A DNA stretch of 64,000 bases from NCBI RefSeq assembly GCF_029961025.1, contig NZ_JASBVP010000006.1, positions 1-64,000 of the forward strand, in the 5' to 3' direction. A model generated the notes under the pieces. That model was not told the origin of the DNA. It made no database searches and saw only the letters and a list, made by a program, of their open reading frames with translations. Source of the stretch: Mycobacterium sp. (GTDB lineage Bacteria; Actinomycetota; Actinomycetes; Mycobacteriales; Mycobacteriaceae). Position numbers and translations under genes: made by a program. Positions 30,751 to 40,403 of the stretch are shown here, in pieces. The first letter of the stretch is position 1; each line of letters begins with the position of its first letter.

Positions 30751-31782
30751 ATGCGGATCGGAATTCTCACCGGAGGCGGCGACTGCCCGGGGCTCAATGC
30801 CGTCATCCGCGCGGTGGTACGCACCTGCGACGCGCGCTACGGCTCATCGGTGGTCGGGTTCCAGAACGGCTTTCGCGGACTGCTGGAGAACCGGCGCATC
30901 CAGTTGTACAACGATGACCGCAACGACCGGTTGCTGGCCAAGGGCGGCACGGTCCTGGGCACCGCGCGGGTGCATCCCGACAAGCTGCGGGACGGGCTGC
31001 CGCAGATCATGCAGACACTCGACGACAACGGCATCGACGTGTTGATCCCGATCGGCGGTGAGGGCACGCTGACCGCCGCGCACTGGCTCTCCGAAAAAAA
31101 CGTTCCCGTGGTCGGCGTGCCCAAGACGATCGACAACGACATCGACTGCACCGATGTGACTTTCGGCCACGACACCGCGCTGACGGTGGCCACGGAGGCT
31201 ATCGACCGGCTGCACAGCACCGCCGAATCGCATCAGCGGGTGATGCTGGTGGAGGTGATGGGCCGGCACGCCGGCTGGATCGCGTTGAACGCCGGGCTGG
31301 CCTCCGGGGCGCACCTGACGCTGATCCCCGAACAGCCCTTCGACGTGGACGAGGTGTGCCGGCTGGTCAAACGTCGGTTCCAGCGCGGTGAGCAGCACTT
31401 CATCTGTGTGGTCGCCGAGGGCGCCAAACCGGCTCCGGGGTCGATGGTGCTGCGGGAGGGCGGCGTCGATGAGTTCGGACACGAGAGGTTCACCGGGGTA
31501 GCCTCCCAGCTGGCGGTCGAACTGGAAAAGCGCATCAGCAAGGAGGTCCGGGTGACCGTGCTCGGGCACGTCCAGCGGGGCGGTACCCCGACCGCTTTCG
31601 ACCGGGTGCTGGCCACCCGCTTCGGGGTGAACGCCGCCGACGCGGCGCACGCGGGCGAATACGGGATGATGGTCTCTTTGCAAGGCCAGAACATCGGCCG
31701 GGTGCCGCTGGCCGACGCGGTGCGCCAACTCAAGCTGGTACCGCAGAGCCGTTACGATGACGCGGCCGCGTTCTTCGGCTAA
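30751..31782 (+). CDS. pfkA: 6-phosphofructokinase PfkA
   Basis: A 343-residue phosphofructokinase that commits fructose 6-phosphate to glycolysis. ATP/substrate motifs are [18 protein letters not shown] at the N-terminus, [11 protein letters not shown] (in place of GGDGS), [11 protein letters not shown] with the catalytic aspartate, and [13 protein letters not shown]. The sequence fits the actinobacterial group III PfkA, whose M. tuberculosis member uses ATP. It is embedded between gatA and gatB on the same strand, a conserved but functionally unexplained arrangement. Confidence 0.95.
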   Translation: MRIGILTGGGDCPGLNAVIRAVVRTCDARYGSSVVGFQNGFRGLLENRRIQLYNDDRNDRLLAKGGTVLGTARVHPDKLRDGLPQIMQTLDDNGIDVLIPIGGEGTLTAAHWLSEKNVPVVGVPKTIDNDIDCTDVTFGHDTALTVATEAIDRLHSTAESHQRVMLVEVMGRHAGWIALNAGLASGAHLTLIPEQPFDVDEVCRLVKRRFQRGEQHFICVVAEGAKPAPGSMVLREGGVDEFGHERFTGVASQLAVELEKRISKEVRVTVLGHVQRGGTPTAFDRVLATRFGVNAADAAHAGEYGMMVSLQGQNIGRVPLADAVRQLKLVPQSRYDDAAAFFG

Positions 31783-31885
31783 GGGCACTTCGGTCTGAAG
31801 TTCCAGCCGCAGCGCTCGATCCCCCGGCGGCCGATGCCGCGGCCGGACTGATGCACACGGGCGCCGGGATCCGGGGCGTGGTCCG

Positions 31886-31891
31886 TAAAAT
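31886..31891 (+). promoter_or_regulatory. -10 box TAAAAT, leaderless-type
   Basis: TAAAAT lies 7 bases before ATG 31899 with no ribosome site. This supports a separate promoter and the choice of ATG 31899 as the gatB start. Confidence 0.5.
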
Positions 31892-31898
31892 TGGCCAC

Positions 31899-33410
31899 AT
31901 GACGGTTGCCCCTACGGCCGAGCTGCTCGGCTATGACGAGGTCGAAATGCGCTACGAGCCGGTGCTGGGGCTGGAGGTGCACGTCGAGCTGTCCACCCGG
32001 ACCAAGATGTTCTGCGGCTGCGCCACCACATTCGGCGCGGAACCCAACACCCAGGTGTGCCCGGTGTGCCTGGGCCTGCCCGGTGCGCTGCCCGTGCTCA
32101 ATCAGGCCGCGGTGGAGTCAACGATCCGAATCGGGCTGGCGCTGAACTGCGAGATCGTGCCCTGGTGCCGCTTCGCCCGGAAGAACTACTTCTATCCGGA
32201 TATGCCCAAGAACTACCAGATTTCGCAGTATGACGAGCCGATCGCCGTCAATGGCTACCTAGATGTTCCGGTGGCGGATGGGGACAGCTTCCGGGTCGGG
32301 ATCGAACGGGTGCACATGGAGGAAGACACCGGAAAGCTGATGCACCTGGGCAGTGAAACGGGCCGGATCGAAGGCGCCACCGGAGCGCTGATCGACTACA
32401 ACCGCGCCGGCGTACCGTTGATCGAGATTGTCACCAAGCCGATCGAGGGAGCCGGGGGCCGGGCGCCGCAGATCGCTCGGGCCTACGTGACGGCGTTGCG
32501 GGATCTGATGCGGGCGCTGGGTGTTTCCGACGTACGCATGGATCAGGGTTCGATGCGCTGTGACGTCAACGTGTCGCTGAAGCCGATCGGAGCCGCCGAA
32601 TTCGGCACCCGCTCGGAGACCAAAAACCTCAACTCGCTGAAAAGCGTCGAGGTCGCGGTTCGTTATGAGATGCAGCGCCAAGGCGCCATTCTGGCGTCTG
32701 GCGGCCGGGTTATCCAGGAGACCAGACACTTTCACGAGAACGGGTACACCAGCCCGGGCCGCACCAAGGAGACCGCCGAGGACTACCGGTATTTCCCGGA
32801 GCCCGACCTAGAGCCCATCGCACCCACCGCCGAGCTGGTGGAGCGATTGCGCACGACCATTCCCGAACTCCCGTGGTTGCGGCGCAAGCGCATCCAGCAG
32901 GAGTGGGGGGTTTCCGATGAAGTGATGCGAGACCTCGTCAATGCGGGCGCCGTCGAACTGGTCGCCGCGACCGTCGAGCACGGTGCGTCCAGCGAGGCGG
33001 CCCGCGCCTGGTGGGGCAACTTCCTGGTCCAGAAGGCCAACGAGGCGGGCATCGACCTTGACCAACTGCCGATCACCCCCGCCCAGGTCGCCGCCGTGGT
33101 GGAGTTGGTCGACAAGGGCAAGCTGTCCAACAAGCTGGCCCGCCAGGTCGTCGAGGGCGTGCTCGCCGGGGAGGGCGAGCCCGAGCAGGTGATGCGGGCG
33201 CGCGGGCTGGCACTGGTTCGCGACGAGTCGCTGATCCGGGCCGCCGTTGAGGATGCCTTGGCAGCCAATCCTGATGTGGCGGAGAAGATTCGCGGTGGCA
33301 AGGTAACAGCGGCGGGGGCGATCGTCGGCGCGGTGATGAAGGCGACGAAAGGCCAGGCCGATGCCGCCCGGGTGCGGGAACTCGTGCTGGCCGCGTGTGG
33401 GCAGAGTTAA
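31899..33410 (+). CDS. gatB: Glutamyl/aspartyl-tRNA amidotransferase subunit B
   Basis: A 503-residue subunit that phosphorylates the charged tRNA and transfers ammonia. It has the N-terminal [18 protein letters not shown] with zinc cysteines and [15 protein letters not shown], the central [22 protein letters not shown] signature, and a C-terminal helical/YqeY-like tail ([22 protein letters not shown]). ATG 31899 is preferred over 31851 because of the leaderless-type promoter and family length. It is the last conserved gene before the accessory island. Confidence 0.95.
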   Translation: MTVAPTAELLGYDEVEMRYEPVLGLEVHVELSTRTKMFCGCATTFGAEPNTQVCPVCLGLPGALPVLNQAAVESTIRIGLALNCEIVPWCRFARKNYFYPDMPKNYQISQYDEPIAVNGYLDVPVADGDSFRVGIERVHMEEDTGKLMHLGSETGRIEGATGALIDYNRAGVPLIEIVTKPIEGAGGRAPQIARAYVTALRDLMRALGVSDVRMDQGSMRCDVNVSLKPIGAAEFGTRSETKNLNSLKSVEVAVRYEMQRQGAILASGGRVIQETRHFHENGYTSPGRTKETAEDYRYFPEPDLEPIAPTAELVERLRTTIPELPWLRRKRIQQEWGVSDEVMRDLVNAGAVELVAATVEHGASSEAARAWWGNFLVQKANEAGIDLDQLPITPAQVAAVVELVDKGKLSNKLARQVVEGVLAGEGEPEQVMRARGLALVRDESLIRAAVEDALAANPDVAEKIRGGKVTAAGAIVGAVMKATKGQADAARVRELVLAACGQS

Positions 33411-33449
33411 CCGGCGGGCCGATATCTAAAGACTGCTCAAAGGCGACTG

Positions 33450-33761
33450 CTAAAAGGCGCAGTCGGCGCAGAGCATCTTACCGTCCGTTTCGCGGGCTAA
33501 ACGACTGCGGTGGTACACCAGAAAGCAGTTCGAACAGGTGAACTCGTCAGGTCGCTGCGGAATGACCCGGACCGCCAGTTCCTCGCCGGACAAATCGGCG
33601 CCCGGCGGCTCGAACGGTTCCACCGATTCCAGTTCATCGATGTCGCCCACGGCCGATCCGGCTTCGCCGCGGTGCGCCTTCAGCACCTCAAGCGAGTATT
33701 CAGAATATCCATAGGCATCATCAATCTCGGTGTGCCGTAGAGAGTCATAGTCCGTAGCCAT
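33450..33761 (-). CDS. DUF4193-family zinc-ribbon protein
   Basis: About 103 residues: an acidic N-terminal half (SVEPFEPPGADLSGEELAVRV) and a C-terminal zinc ribbon with CSNC and CADC pairs, the pattern of the actinobacterial DUF4193 family. Function is unknown; small proteins of this kind may bind RNA polymerase or RNA. Two adjacent ATGs are possible (33764 and 33761); the second gives better spacing from GAGGGGGA. It is the first gene of the accessory island and reads toward gatB. Confidence 0.75.
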   Translation of the reverse strand: MATDYDSLRHTEIDDAYGYSEYSLEVLKAHRGEAGSAVGDIDELESVEPFEPPGADLSGEELAVRVIPQRPDEFTCSNCFLVYHRSRLARETDGKMLCADCAF

Positions 33762-33775
33762 CATCGCTCCCCCTC

Positions 33776-34002
33776 ACTTGACAACCACAGTGAAAGTTTG
33801 CTCTTTTCGTAGCTTCCTGAACGCGTCGGCCGCAGAATTCGGTGCCCGGATCCCATGTTCTTCGGCGGTGATCTGCATCACATCTGGCTGGCCGGCCGCC
33901 GGCAGCGGCTCGGTGGTGATCGCGATGCCCGGTGCGGGTGGTGGGTCGCGGCCGAGCGTGGCGACCGGTTTCAGTGCCTGCGATGGCCGCCTCCGGCGTG
34001 AC
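33776..34002 (-). pseudogene. Unrecognised coding-like remnant without a start codon
   Basis: One minus-strand frame between a TAG near 34003 and a TGA at 33776 has coding character: GIAITTEPLPAAGQPDVMQI and ITAEEHGIRAPNSAADAF, ending EQTFTVVVK. There is no ATG or TTG; the only GTG lies late, in PDVMQ. It stops 12 bases before the DUF4193 start, so it may be the 3' end of a decayed upstream operon gene. I do not recognise the family. Confidence 0.4.
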
Positions 34003-34100
34003 CGAGAAGACTAAAATTGTCCGCGAGACAGAAGGAATATACCTAGGCGCACACAAGTTATCTGTGGCGAAAAGGTCAGATCAGCTTGGGAGTAGTCGAT

Positions 34101-34110
34101 GGAGGTGATC
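34101..34110 (+). promoter_or_regulatory. Near-perfect ribosome-binding site of the hsp20 gene
   Basis: GGAGGTGATC matches the complement of the 16S rRNA 3' end over ten bases and lies correctly before ATG 34114, deciding against ATG 34099. It predicts very high translation. Confidence 0.75.
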
Positions 34111-34113
34111 ACC

Positions 34114-34542
34114 ATGCTGAGCTTCGATCCATTCTTGCGTGACTTCGACCGGCTCACCCAACAGTTGCTGGGCGCTACGCTCGGAACCGCGGCCCGCCCG
34201 GCCGTGATGCCGATGGACGCCCGGCGGGACGGTGATGCGGTTGTCGTGGAGTTCGACTTGCCGGGGATCAAGGCCGAATCGCTGGACGTGAAGGTCGAAA
34301 ACGAGACCCTGACGGTGCGTGCCGAGCGGCCGTACCCGGGCGACGACCAGGGGTGGCTCGTCTCGGAACGTCCGCATGGGGTATTCAGCCGGCAGCTATA
34401 CCTGGGCAATAACCTGGATACCGACAAGATCACCGCCGATTACACCGATGGGGTGTTGCGTCTGACGATTCCGGTGGCCGAGGCGGCCAAGCCGCGCAAG
34501 ATCCCCATCGGGGCCGGTGCGCCGAAGGCCATCGACGCCTGA
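34114..34542 (+). CDS. Hsp20-family small heat-shock protein (18-kDa antigen type)
   Basis: A 142-residue alpha-crystallin-domain chaperone. The alpha-crystallin core is complete: [29 protein letters not shown], then [14 protein letters not shown] and the closing [19 protein letters not shown]. It resembles the mycobacterial 18-kDa antigen/Hsp18 group rather than HspX. It forms oligomers that hold unfolding proteins during stress. A very strong ribosome site supports ATG 34114. It is probably stress- or hypoxia-induced, though no DosR box was seen in the 100 bases upstream. Confidence 0.88.
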   Translation: MLSFDPFLRDFDRLTQQLLGATLGTAARPAVMPMDARRDGDAVVVEFDLPGIKAESLDVKVENETLTVRAERPYPGDDQGWLVSERPHGVFSRQLYLGNNLDTDKITADYTDGVLRLTIPVAEAAKPRKIPIGAGAPKAIDA

Positions 34543-34895
34543 CCCGGCGGGGTGATGCCGGCTCATATCGGAGTGGGGGCAGTTGGGGCCGTCCGCGCGA
34601 TCACCCGGCGGGCGGCCCACCATGTTGACCACCGATTCGCTACCAGATTTGCGGGAGGTTGGGGAGGTGATCGCATCACAGCGGTAGTCAGGGGTCGGCG
34701 TGGCGGAAAGTGCTTTTCGGCGCTTGCGCTGGGGCGCCCGCCGGCCCCGGCCGGCAACGCCATTGGTTAACGAGTTTGTTTTTGTTGCCGGTCGGCCCGT
34801 CTCGGTGACAAGCACCCCCCGATGTGGCCGGCAATGGCAATGTCAACCCGAGTAAAGGTGCCGGGGACGATGACGCGGATAAAGGTACCGGGGCG
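34543..34895 (+). other. Intergenic region between hsp20 and thiI
   Basis: No gene is convincing here. The last 60 bases hold an imperfect direct repeat, AAAGGTGCCGGGGACGATGA at 34854 and AAAGGTACCGGGGCGATGAC at 34881, period 27. The second copy contains the ATG chosen as the thiI start. A GC-rich self-complementary stretch, CCGCCGGCCCCGGCCGGC, lies at about 34739. Confidence 0.5.
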
Positions 34896-36227
34896 ATGAC
34901 GCGGACGGCCTGTTCCGACCCGGGCGCGCAGGTTTCGGTGGCCGAAACGGCCGGGATGGGAGCCGAGCCGTGTGTTTTGCTTAAATACGGTGAAATGGCG
35001 CTCAAGGGCCGCAATCGGCGCCGATTCGAGAGCTACCTGATCCGAAACCTTGAGCATGCGCTGAGTTACGGACGGGAGCAACCGCCACGGGTGCGGTTGC
35101 GCCGCCGTGCCGGCGTTTTGGTGGTGTCGGCGCCCGAACTGCGGGGTGATGACCTCGTTGCGCGGGCCGGCGACGTGATCGGCATCAGTGTCGTGCAACC
35201 GGTATGGCGCGTCGGCAAATCGGTGACGGCAGCCGAGTGCGCTGCGGTGCGGTTACTGCAGGAGCGACAACCCGGGTCGATGCGACCCTCCTTTGCGGTT
35301 CGGTGCCGGCGCCGCGATAAGCAATTCGAACTGACCTCCGAGCAGTTGGCGGCACGGGTCGGGGCACGAGTGTGCGCCGAATTGGGATGGCGGGTGGACC
35401 TGGAGCGGCCGGATGTGGAACTGACCGTTGAGGTCGACCGGTGCGAGATTTTTCTCGGTGTCGCCCGGCACCCCGGCCGGGGCGGTTTACCGGTGGGGTC
35501 GAGCGGTCACGCCCTGGTGCTGCTGTCCGGGGGGTTCGATTCACCCGTTGCCGCCTACCGCGCGCTGCGGCGCGGCCTGCACTGCGATTTCCTGCATTGC
35601 TCCGGCGCCCCGTATACCGAGCCGTCATCGGTGTACAAGGCGTATGCGCTGGCCCGCTGTCTTGCCCGTTTCCAGCCGGGCTCGCGGCTGTTCGTGGTTG
35701 CGGTCGGGCGTGCCCTGCGCACGCTGGCCGCCAGTGGCGCCGGCGAGGCGCAGATCGTGGCGCAGCGCCGCGTCTATGTGCATTTGGCGGATCGGCTCGC
35801 ACGCCGGATCGGGGCCCAAGCTTTGGTCACCGGCGACAGTTTAGGGCAGGTCGCCAGCCAAACCCTGCCGAACCTGATCGCCGCGGACCAAGCTGCCAGC
35901 CTGCCGGTGCTGCGGCCGCTGCTGGGCTTCGACAAACTGGAGATAATGGATGAAGCCCGACGGCTCGGCATCGCCGAGATCGCTGCCCTACCGGACCAGG
36001 ACTGCTGCCAATTGTTCTTACCTGCACGGGTAGCCACCCGTACCTCCGCCGACCGGCTGGCCGCCATCGAGGCGCGCAGCGGGCTCGACACCCTGGTCGA
36101 CGAGGCACTGAACCGCCTGCAACAATTCGATCTCGACGCCTACCTATACCCTGCGGCACGGCGATCATCGGCGTATCCGGGGTTAAAGCGGACAGTCCTG
36201 CCCCGGGGTGACCGTGATGGACAATAA
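34896..36227 (+). CDS. thiI: tRNA 4-thiouridine synthetase ThiI, rhodanese-less type
   Basis: From ATG 34896 a 443-residue protein. The N-terminal ferredoxin-like/THUMP region reads LLKYGEMALKGRNRRRFESY. The PP-loop adenylation domain has LVLLSGGFDSPVAA, GDSLGQVASQTLPNL and PDQDCCQLFLPARVATR, the last with the conserved cysteine pair region. No rhodanese domain follows, as in Firmicute and archaeal ThiI that take sulfur from a partner desulfurase. It makes 4-thiouridine at position 8 of tRNA. The frame extends upstream to 34824. As far as I recall, M. tuberculosis lacks it, so it belongs to the accessory island. Confidence 0.85.
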   Translation: MTRTACSDPGAQVSVAETAGMGAEPCVLLKYGEMALKGRNRRRFESYLIRNLEHALSYGREQPPRVRLRRRAGVLVVSAPELRGDDLVARAGDVIGISVVQPVWRVGKSVTAAECAAVRLLQERQPGSMRPSFAVRCRRRDKQFELTSEQLAARVGARVCAELGWRVDLERPDVELTVEVDRCEIFLGVARHPGRGGLPVGSSGHALVLLSGGFDSPVAAYRALRRGLHCDFLHCSGAPYTEPSSVYKAYALARCLARFQPGSRLFVVAVGRALRTLAASGAGEAQIVAQRRVYVHLADRLARRIGAQALVTGDSLGQVASQTLPNLIAADQAASLPVLRPLLGFDKLEIMDEARRLGIAEIAALPDQDCCQLFLPARVATRTSADRLAAIEARSGLDTLVDEALNRLQQFDLDAYLYPAARRSSAYPGLKRTVLPRGDRDGQ

Positions 36228-36885
36228 ACGGCGGGCCCGTGGCCGGATCGTCGCCTTGGTCGCCGCCCATGGCGCGTTGACCGCTTCGGTGGTACGGGCC
36301 TCGCAGCTGATGGCGGCCGAGGGGTGCGTGGAGTTCGCGCAACATCTTGATCGTCATCGCGGCGAATTGAACGTGGCCATAGGCGAATTAGCGTTATGGG
36401 CGGAAAGTTTCGGCCGGTGGGCCCGCGTTGACGTGGAGCACGCGCTCTATGAGTCCGCGGTGGACCGCCCGTCGATACCGTTGGCTGCGGAGCAATTCGG
36501 AATCGACCTGCGCCGGGCGCGTGACACCCTGAAAGTCCGGCGCACCGCCATCCTCGCGGAACTCGCAAACGCCCGACATGCCCTGCGGGCCGCGGGCCTA
36601 CCGGTCGAAGAGTTGACGGCGTACCGGCGAACGGTGCGCCTGTGGGCGGGTGAAGCCGTCGATGTGGTCACCGCCGCCCACCGGCTGACCCTGGCAGATT
36701 GGTATATCCGCTCCTTCGAACAGTTGCGCGCCGATTCGGGCGGTGCGCTGCTCCGCCAGGGCGCCGCCTTGGTGCGGCAATGGATGGGCGAGCTGGAAGA
36801 GCCCGACCGCGAAGACGAGCTGGCCCTGGCCGAGTCCTGTGGCTACGGGGATTTCGTCGAGTGCTACCGCTCCGAGGCGCTGTGA
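36217..36885 (+). CDS. Unrecognised helical protein between thiI and hypF
   Basis: A 222-residue, charged, mostly alpha-helical soluble protein starting MDNKRRARGRIVALVAAHGA at ATG 36217, which overlaps the thiI stop by 11 bases. Repeated heptad-like stretches (AILAELANARHALRAAG, QLMAAEGCVEFAQHLDRHRG) suggest a helical bundle; there is no signal peptide or membrane segment. It ends LAESCGYGDFVECYRSEAL. I recognise no family. Because it is coupled to thiI and lies upstream of hypF, it may act in sulfur or metal handling, but nothing in the sequence shows this. Confidence 0.6.
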   Translation: MDNKRRARGRIVALVAAHGALTASVVRASQLMAAEGCVEFAQHLDRHRGELNVAIGELALWAESFGRWARVDVEHALYESAVDRPSIPLAAEQFGIDLRRARDTLKVRRTAILAELANARHALRAAGLPVEELTAYRRTVRLWAGEAVDVVTAAHRLTLADWYIRSFEQLRADSGGALLRQGAALVRQWMGELEEPDREDELALAESCGYGDFVECYRSEAL

Positions 36886-37029
36886 CCCCGCCTCCCCGCA
36901 GATGACGGCCGGGTCGCCGCCGACGACGTGTATGAAACGCCTTGAGATGTCTTACATTCGCGCCGGATCCTGCCCGAGGCGGTCCGCGGCCGCTTAGCAT
37001 GGGTACGGTCGGGTTTGTGGTCGGCGATT

Positions 37030-37115
37030 GGGAAACGGTGTGATCCGGTGGGGTGCGGGCTGCACGGGCTCCGGCGGCGGGGGCTTCGAGTCGCCCGCTG
37101 ACCCGGTGCCCGCCC
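37030..37115 (+). promoter_or_regulatory. Riboswitch-like element upstream of hypF
   Basis: GGGAAACGGTGTGATCCGG at 37030-37048 resembles the conserved core of cobalamin riboswitches (GGGAA..GGTG..AATCC). It is followed by a GC-rich region with several complementary blocks (GCGGGC against GCCCGC) and CTGACCCGGTGCC near 37100. The match is imperfect: one base is missing in the GGTG-ATCC spacing and the CCCGC-ACTGT box is not clear. It may be a degenerate or variant metal/corrinoid-sensing leader. Confidence 0.3.
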
Positions 37116-37131
37116 GCGGTTGGCGATCGTC

Positions 37132-39498
37132 ATGACCGAGATGCTGCTGCGGTCCGGCATCGTTCGCCGGCGGTTGACGGTGACCGGGGTCGTCCAGGGT
37201 GTCGGTTTCCGCCCGTTCGTGCACCGGCTTGCGGGCGAACTCGGGTTGGCGGGTTTCGTCGGCAACGATTCGGGTGCGGTCTTCCTCGAGGTGCAAGGAC
37301 CGCGTTCCCGGGTGGAGGAATTCGGGCGCCGGCTGCGCGCCGAAGCGCCGCCGCTGGCGCGGATCGCCGCCGTCACAGCGGTCGAGGTCGACGTCGATAC
37401 CGGCTGCGGGGCGGATTTTCGCATCGTGGAAAGCCAGACGGTGCCCGGGGCCACCACGCCGATCCCGCCCGATATCGCGGTGTGCGACGACTGCGTTGCC
37501 GAGTTGTTCGACCCGCACGACCGCCGCTACCGGCACCCGTTCGTGACCTGCACCAACTGTGGGCCGCGGTTCACCATCATCCGCACGTTGCCGTATGACC
37601 GCCCGGGCACCACCATGTCAGCGTTCGACATGTGCGGGCGCTGCGCCGCCGAATACCACGACCCGGCCGACCGCAGGTTTCATGCGCAGCCGATCGCCTG
37701 CCCGGACTGTGGTCCGTCGCTGTGGTTCTATTCGAAGACCGGGCGGCCAGAGAGAATAGTCGGTTCGGATGCCGCGCTGGCCGCCGCCCAGCGGGCGCTG
37801 GCCGCCGGTGCCGTGGTCGCGATCAAGGGCATCGGTGGCTACCACCTGGCCTGCGTGGCCGACGACGAGAACGCGGTCGGTGCGCTGCGCGCCCGCAAGG
37901 CGCGGGGCGCCAAGCCGTTCGCCATGCTGGTGCGTGATCTCGACGTCGCCCGTCGCTACGCGCACTTCGATGACACCGAGGCCGCGATCTTGTCCGGCCC
38001 GGCGCGGCCCATCGTGCTGCTGCGCCGGCGCCCCGACGCGCCGGTCGCCGAGGCCGTCGCGCCCGGCAACCCGCTACTCGGGCTGATGCTGCCGTACTCA
38101 CCCGTTCACCACCTGCTGCTGGCGCCGATCCCCAACGTCGACACACCGGTGCCCGACGCGCTGGTGCTCACCAGCGCCAACCGCGCAGACGAGCCTATCT
38201 GTTTCACTGAGGACGATGCGGCACATAGACTTTGGGGCACGTCCGTTCCCTTGTGCGACGCGGTGCTCGACCACAACCGGCCGATTCACGTGCCGTGCGA
38301 CGACTCCGTGGTACGCGTGATCGACGGTCGGGAACTGCCGATCCGCCGGTCCCGCGGGTACGCGCCGCTGCCGGTCGATCTCGGGCGCGACGGCCCCGCC
38401 GTGCTGGCGGTGGGCGGGGAACTGAAAAACACCTTCTGCCTCACCGACGGGCCCCGCGCGTTCATGTCCGCCCACATCGGCGACATGGCCACCCTGGAGA
38501 CCCTGCGGGCGTTCGAACGCGCCGTCGACCAGCTCAGCGAAATCCGGCACCGGCCGGTGCGGTTGGCCGCCGACCTGCACCCCGGCTATCAGACCCGCAG
38601 CTGGGCGGAACGTCACAGCGGCGAACGCCCCTTGGACCTCGTCCAGCACCACCACGCGCACGTGGTGTCGCTGCTGGCCGAGCAGGGCCGCCTCGGTGAA
38701 CCCATCATCGGGGTCTCTTTTGACGGCACCGGATACGGCAGCGACGGGTCGATCTGGGGAGGGGAGATCCTCGCCCTCGGGCGCGACAGCCACCGCTTTG
38801 AACGCGTTGCCCACCTGCTACCCGTGCCGCTGCCGGGCGGCGACGCCGCGGTGCGCAACCCGTGGCGGATGGCGTTGTCCCAGTTATGGGTCGCCGGCGT
38901 CGATTGGACCCCGGATTTACCGCCGGTCAGCGCGGCCACCCCGGCAGAGCTGCGGGTCACCCGGTCACAATTGGTCAGCGGCGTGGGCTGTGTGCCGTGT
39001 TCGAGCATGGGCCGGCTGTTCGACGCCGTCGCATCGCTGCTGGGCGTGCGGCACCGCATCGACTACGAGGCTCAGGCCGCCATCGAACTGGAGGTGCTCG
39101 CCGAGTCGGCCGCGGGGCCCGCCGCCGAACTGCGCCTGGACGTGCGTGACGACGGGGTGATCGACCCCCGCGGCCTGATTCGCGCGCTGGTGGCGGGCCT
39201 GCGCGCCGGTGCCGGCCCGGCGGTGCTGGCGGCCGGATTCCACCATGCGGTCGCCGGCGCGGTCGCGGAGGCGGTCGCGCGGGTCGCCGGGACCGTGCGT
39301 TTGGTGGGCCTCACCGGCGGGGTGTTTCAGAACGTGCTGCTGCTGCGTGCCTGCCGACAACGGTTGCAACGGGCGGGTTTTGAGGTGCTGATCCATCACG
39401 GCGTGCCCCCCAACGACGGTGGGCTGGCGCTCGGCCAGGCGGCGGTGTCGGTGTTGACCGCGCTGGATCCCCGGGCCGATTTAGCCGAAGGGGGATGA
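37132..39498 (+). CDS. hypF: Carbamoyltransferase HypF (hydrogenase maturation)
   Basis: A 788-residue HypF, which makes the carbamoyl group that becomes cyanide on the [NiFe]-hydrogenase iron. Domains in order are acylphosphatase-like ([20 protein letters not shown]), two zinc fingers (CDDC...CTNCGPRF and CGRC...CPDCGPSL), a YrdC-like domain ([20 protein letters not shown]) and a Kae1-like C-terminal domain ([46 protein letters not shown]). All appear intact. ATG 37132 is chosen over TTG 37120. The following gene overlaps by ATGA, so hypF leads an operon of six further genes. Confidence 0.96.
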   Translation: MTEMLLRSGIVRRRLTVTGVVQGVGFRPFVHRLAGELGLAGFVGNDSGAVFLEVQGPRSRVEEFGRRLRAEAPPLARIAAVTAVEVDVDTGCGADFRIVESQTVPGATTPIPPDIAVCDDCVAELFDPHDRRYRHPFVTCTNCGPRFTIIRTLPYDRPGTTMSAFDMCGRCAAEYHDPADRRFHAQPIACPDCGPSLWFYSKTGRPERIVGSDAALAAAQRALAAGAVVAIKGIGGYHLACVADDENAVGALRARKARGAKPFAMLVRDLDVARRYAHFDDTEAAILSGPARPIVLLRRRPDAPVAEAVAPGNPLLGLMLPYSPVHHLLLAPIPNVDTPVPDALVLTSANRADEPICFTEDDAAHRLWGTSVPLCDAVLDHNRPIHVPCDDSVVRVIDGRELPIRRSRGYAPLPVDLGRDGPAVLAVGGELKNTFCLTDGPRAFMSAHIGDMATLETLRAFERAVDQLSEIRHRPVRLAADLHPGYQTRSWAERHSGERPLDLVQHHHAHVVSLLAEQGRLGEPIIGVSFDGTGYGSDGSIWGGEILALGRDSHRFERVAHLLPVPLPGGDAAVRNPWRMALSQLWVAGVDWTPDLPPVSAATPAELRVTRSQLVSGVGCVPCSSMGRLFDAVASLLGVRHRIDYEAQAAIELEVLAESAAGPAAELRLDVRDDGVIDPRGLIRALVAGLRAGAGPAVLAAGFHHAVAGAVAEAVARVAGTVRLVGLTGGVFQNVLLLRACRQRLQRAGFEVLIHHGVPPNDGGLALGQAAVSVLTALDPRADLAEGG

Positions 39499-40325
39499 CG
39501 CCTGTGTCCAAAGGTGCCATGGTGGTTAAAGGCGCCGGTGACGGCATCGGTGTCGGGTTGCGGAAGGGTGGTGTCGCGATGACTAGCCCCGTGATTGACC
39601 GTGGGCTGGGCGCCGAGCTGGCTGCCGATCTGGCGGCCGCCGCGCTCACGCTGGCCAAACGGTTCGCGGCGGGCGCCACCATGTGGTCCGTCGCGCCGGG
39701 TTGGGAGCCGCACGCCCAGCACATCGCGGTGGAATTCATCCACCCGGTGATTGTGGGCAAGCGGGCGTTGCCGGCGGTGGCGCTGACCGGGCCCGACCTG
39801 GTGGACCTGGTGCGGGTTTCGGCGCGGGCGGGTGACATCGTGATTGGCGTCGGCGATGCCGGCGAAGCCGAGTTGCGCTCGGTGATGCGCCGGTGCCCGG
39901 CGTGGGGGGTCACCAGCGTCTGGATCGGCAGCGGTGAGCGACCCCGACCGGGAAGCGCCGACCACGTGCTGTGGCTCGACGACCCCGATCCCCGGGTTCC
40001 GGCGACCGGGGGGTTCGTGCTTTTCTACCACCTGCTGTGGGAACTGACCCACGTCTGCTTCGAGCATCCCGGTCTGTTGCAGCCGGCCCCCGGCGAGCAG
40101 GTGTGTGTCACCTGCGGTGACGAAGGTCGCCCGGGCGAGGTGCTGGCAGCGTCGGCCGACGGGACCGCGCGGGTGCGCACCGCCCAGGGTGTCGAGACCG
40201 TCGCGACCGCGCTGGTCGACCCGGTCGTCGCCGGGGATCTGGTACTCGTACATGCAGGAACCGCGATTTGCCGCGTCGGCGACGATGATGCCGGCATGGC
40301 CGGGATCGAGGAGCCGCGCCGATGA
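39495..40325 (+). CDS. SIS-like domain fused to a HypC/HupF-like domain
   Basis: A 276-residue protein. The N-terminal 170 residues look like a degenerate sugar-isomerase (SIS/GmhA-like) fold ([41 protein letters not shown]). The C-terminal 75 residues ([37 protein letters not shown]) resemble the HypC/HupF beta-barrel. True HypC needs an N-terminal Met-Cys; here the cysteines are internal (CVTC), so it cannot work in the usual way. It overlaps hypF by ATGA and leads into a MIRU-like repeat before another SIS gene. From memory, similar genes occur in actinobacterial group 1h hydrogenase loci. ATG 39579 is an alternative start. Confidence 0.7.
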   Translation: MTPVSKGAMVVKGAGDGIGVGLRKGGVAMTSPVIDRGLGAELAADLAAAALTLAKRFAAGATMWSVAPGWEPHAQHIAVEFIHPVIVGKRALPAVALTGPDLVDLVRVSARAGDIVIGVGDAGEAELRSVMRRCPAWGVTSVWIGSGERPRPGSADHVLWLDDPDPRVPATGGFVLFYHLLWELTHVCFEHPGLLQPAPGEQVCVTCGDEGRPGEVLAASADGTARVRTAQGVETVATALVDPVVAGDLVLVHAGTAICRVGDDDAGMAGIEEPRR

Positions 40326-40403
40326 ACCGCGTCGGCGACGATGATGCCGGCATGGCCGGGATCGAGGAGCCGCGCCGATGAACCCACTCCAGGGGGAAAG
40401 CCG
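40267..40403 (+). repeat. Two-copy 56-bp MIRU-like repeat with overlapping mini-ORFs
   Basis: A 56-base unit (CGTCGGCGACGATGATGCCG...) occurs twice in tandem, 40271-40326 and 40327-40382. The first copy encodes the end of the upstream protein; its TGA overlaps ATG 40322, which opens a 19-codon ORF across the second copy. That ORF's TGA overlaps ATG 40378 (a 9-codon ORF), whose TGA overlaps ATG 40404 of the SIS gene. Every junction is ATGA, so ribosomes could pass by reinitiation from one gene to the next. Confidence 0.8.

Noticed and set aside
34020..34098. DosR box upstream of hsp20
   Set aside because: The region was scanned for the GGGACT..AGTCCC palindrome and nothing close was seen.
37040..37115. 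Possible selenocysteine tRNA upstream of hypF
   Set aside because: The GC-rich, hairpin-rich segment suggested selC, but no TCA anticodon loop, long variable arm or matching acceptor stem could be found.
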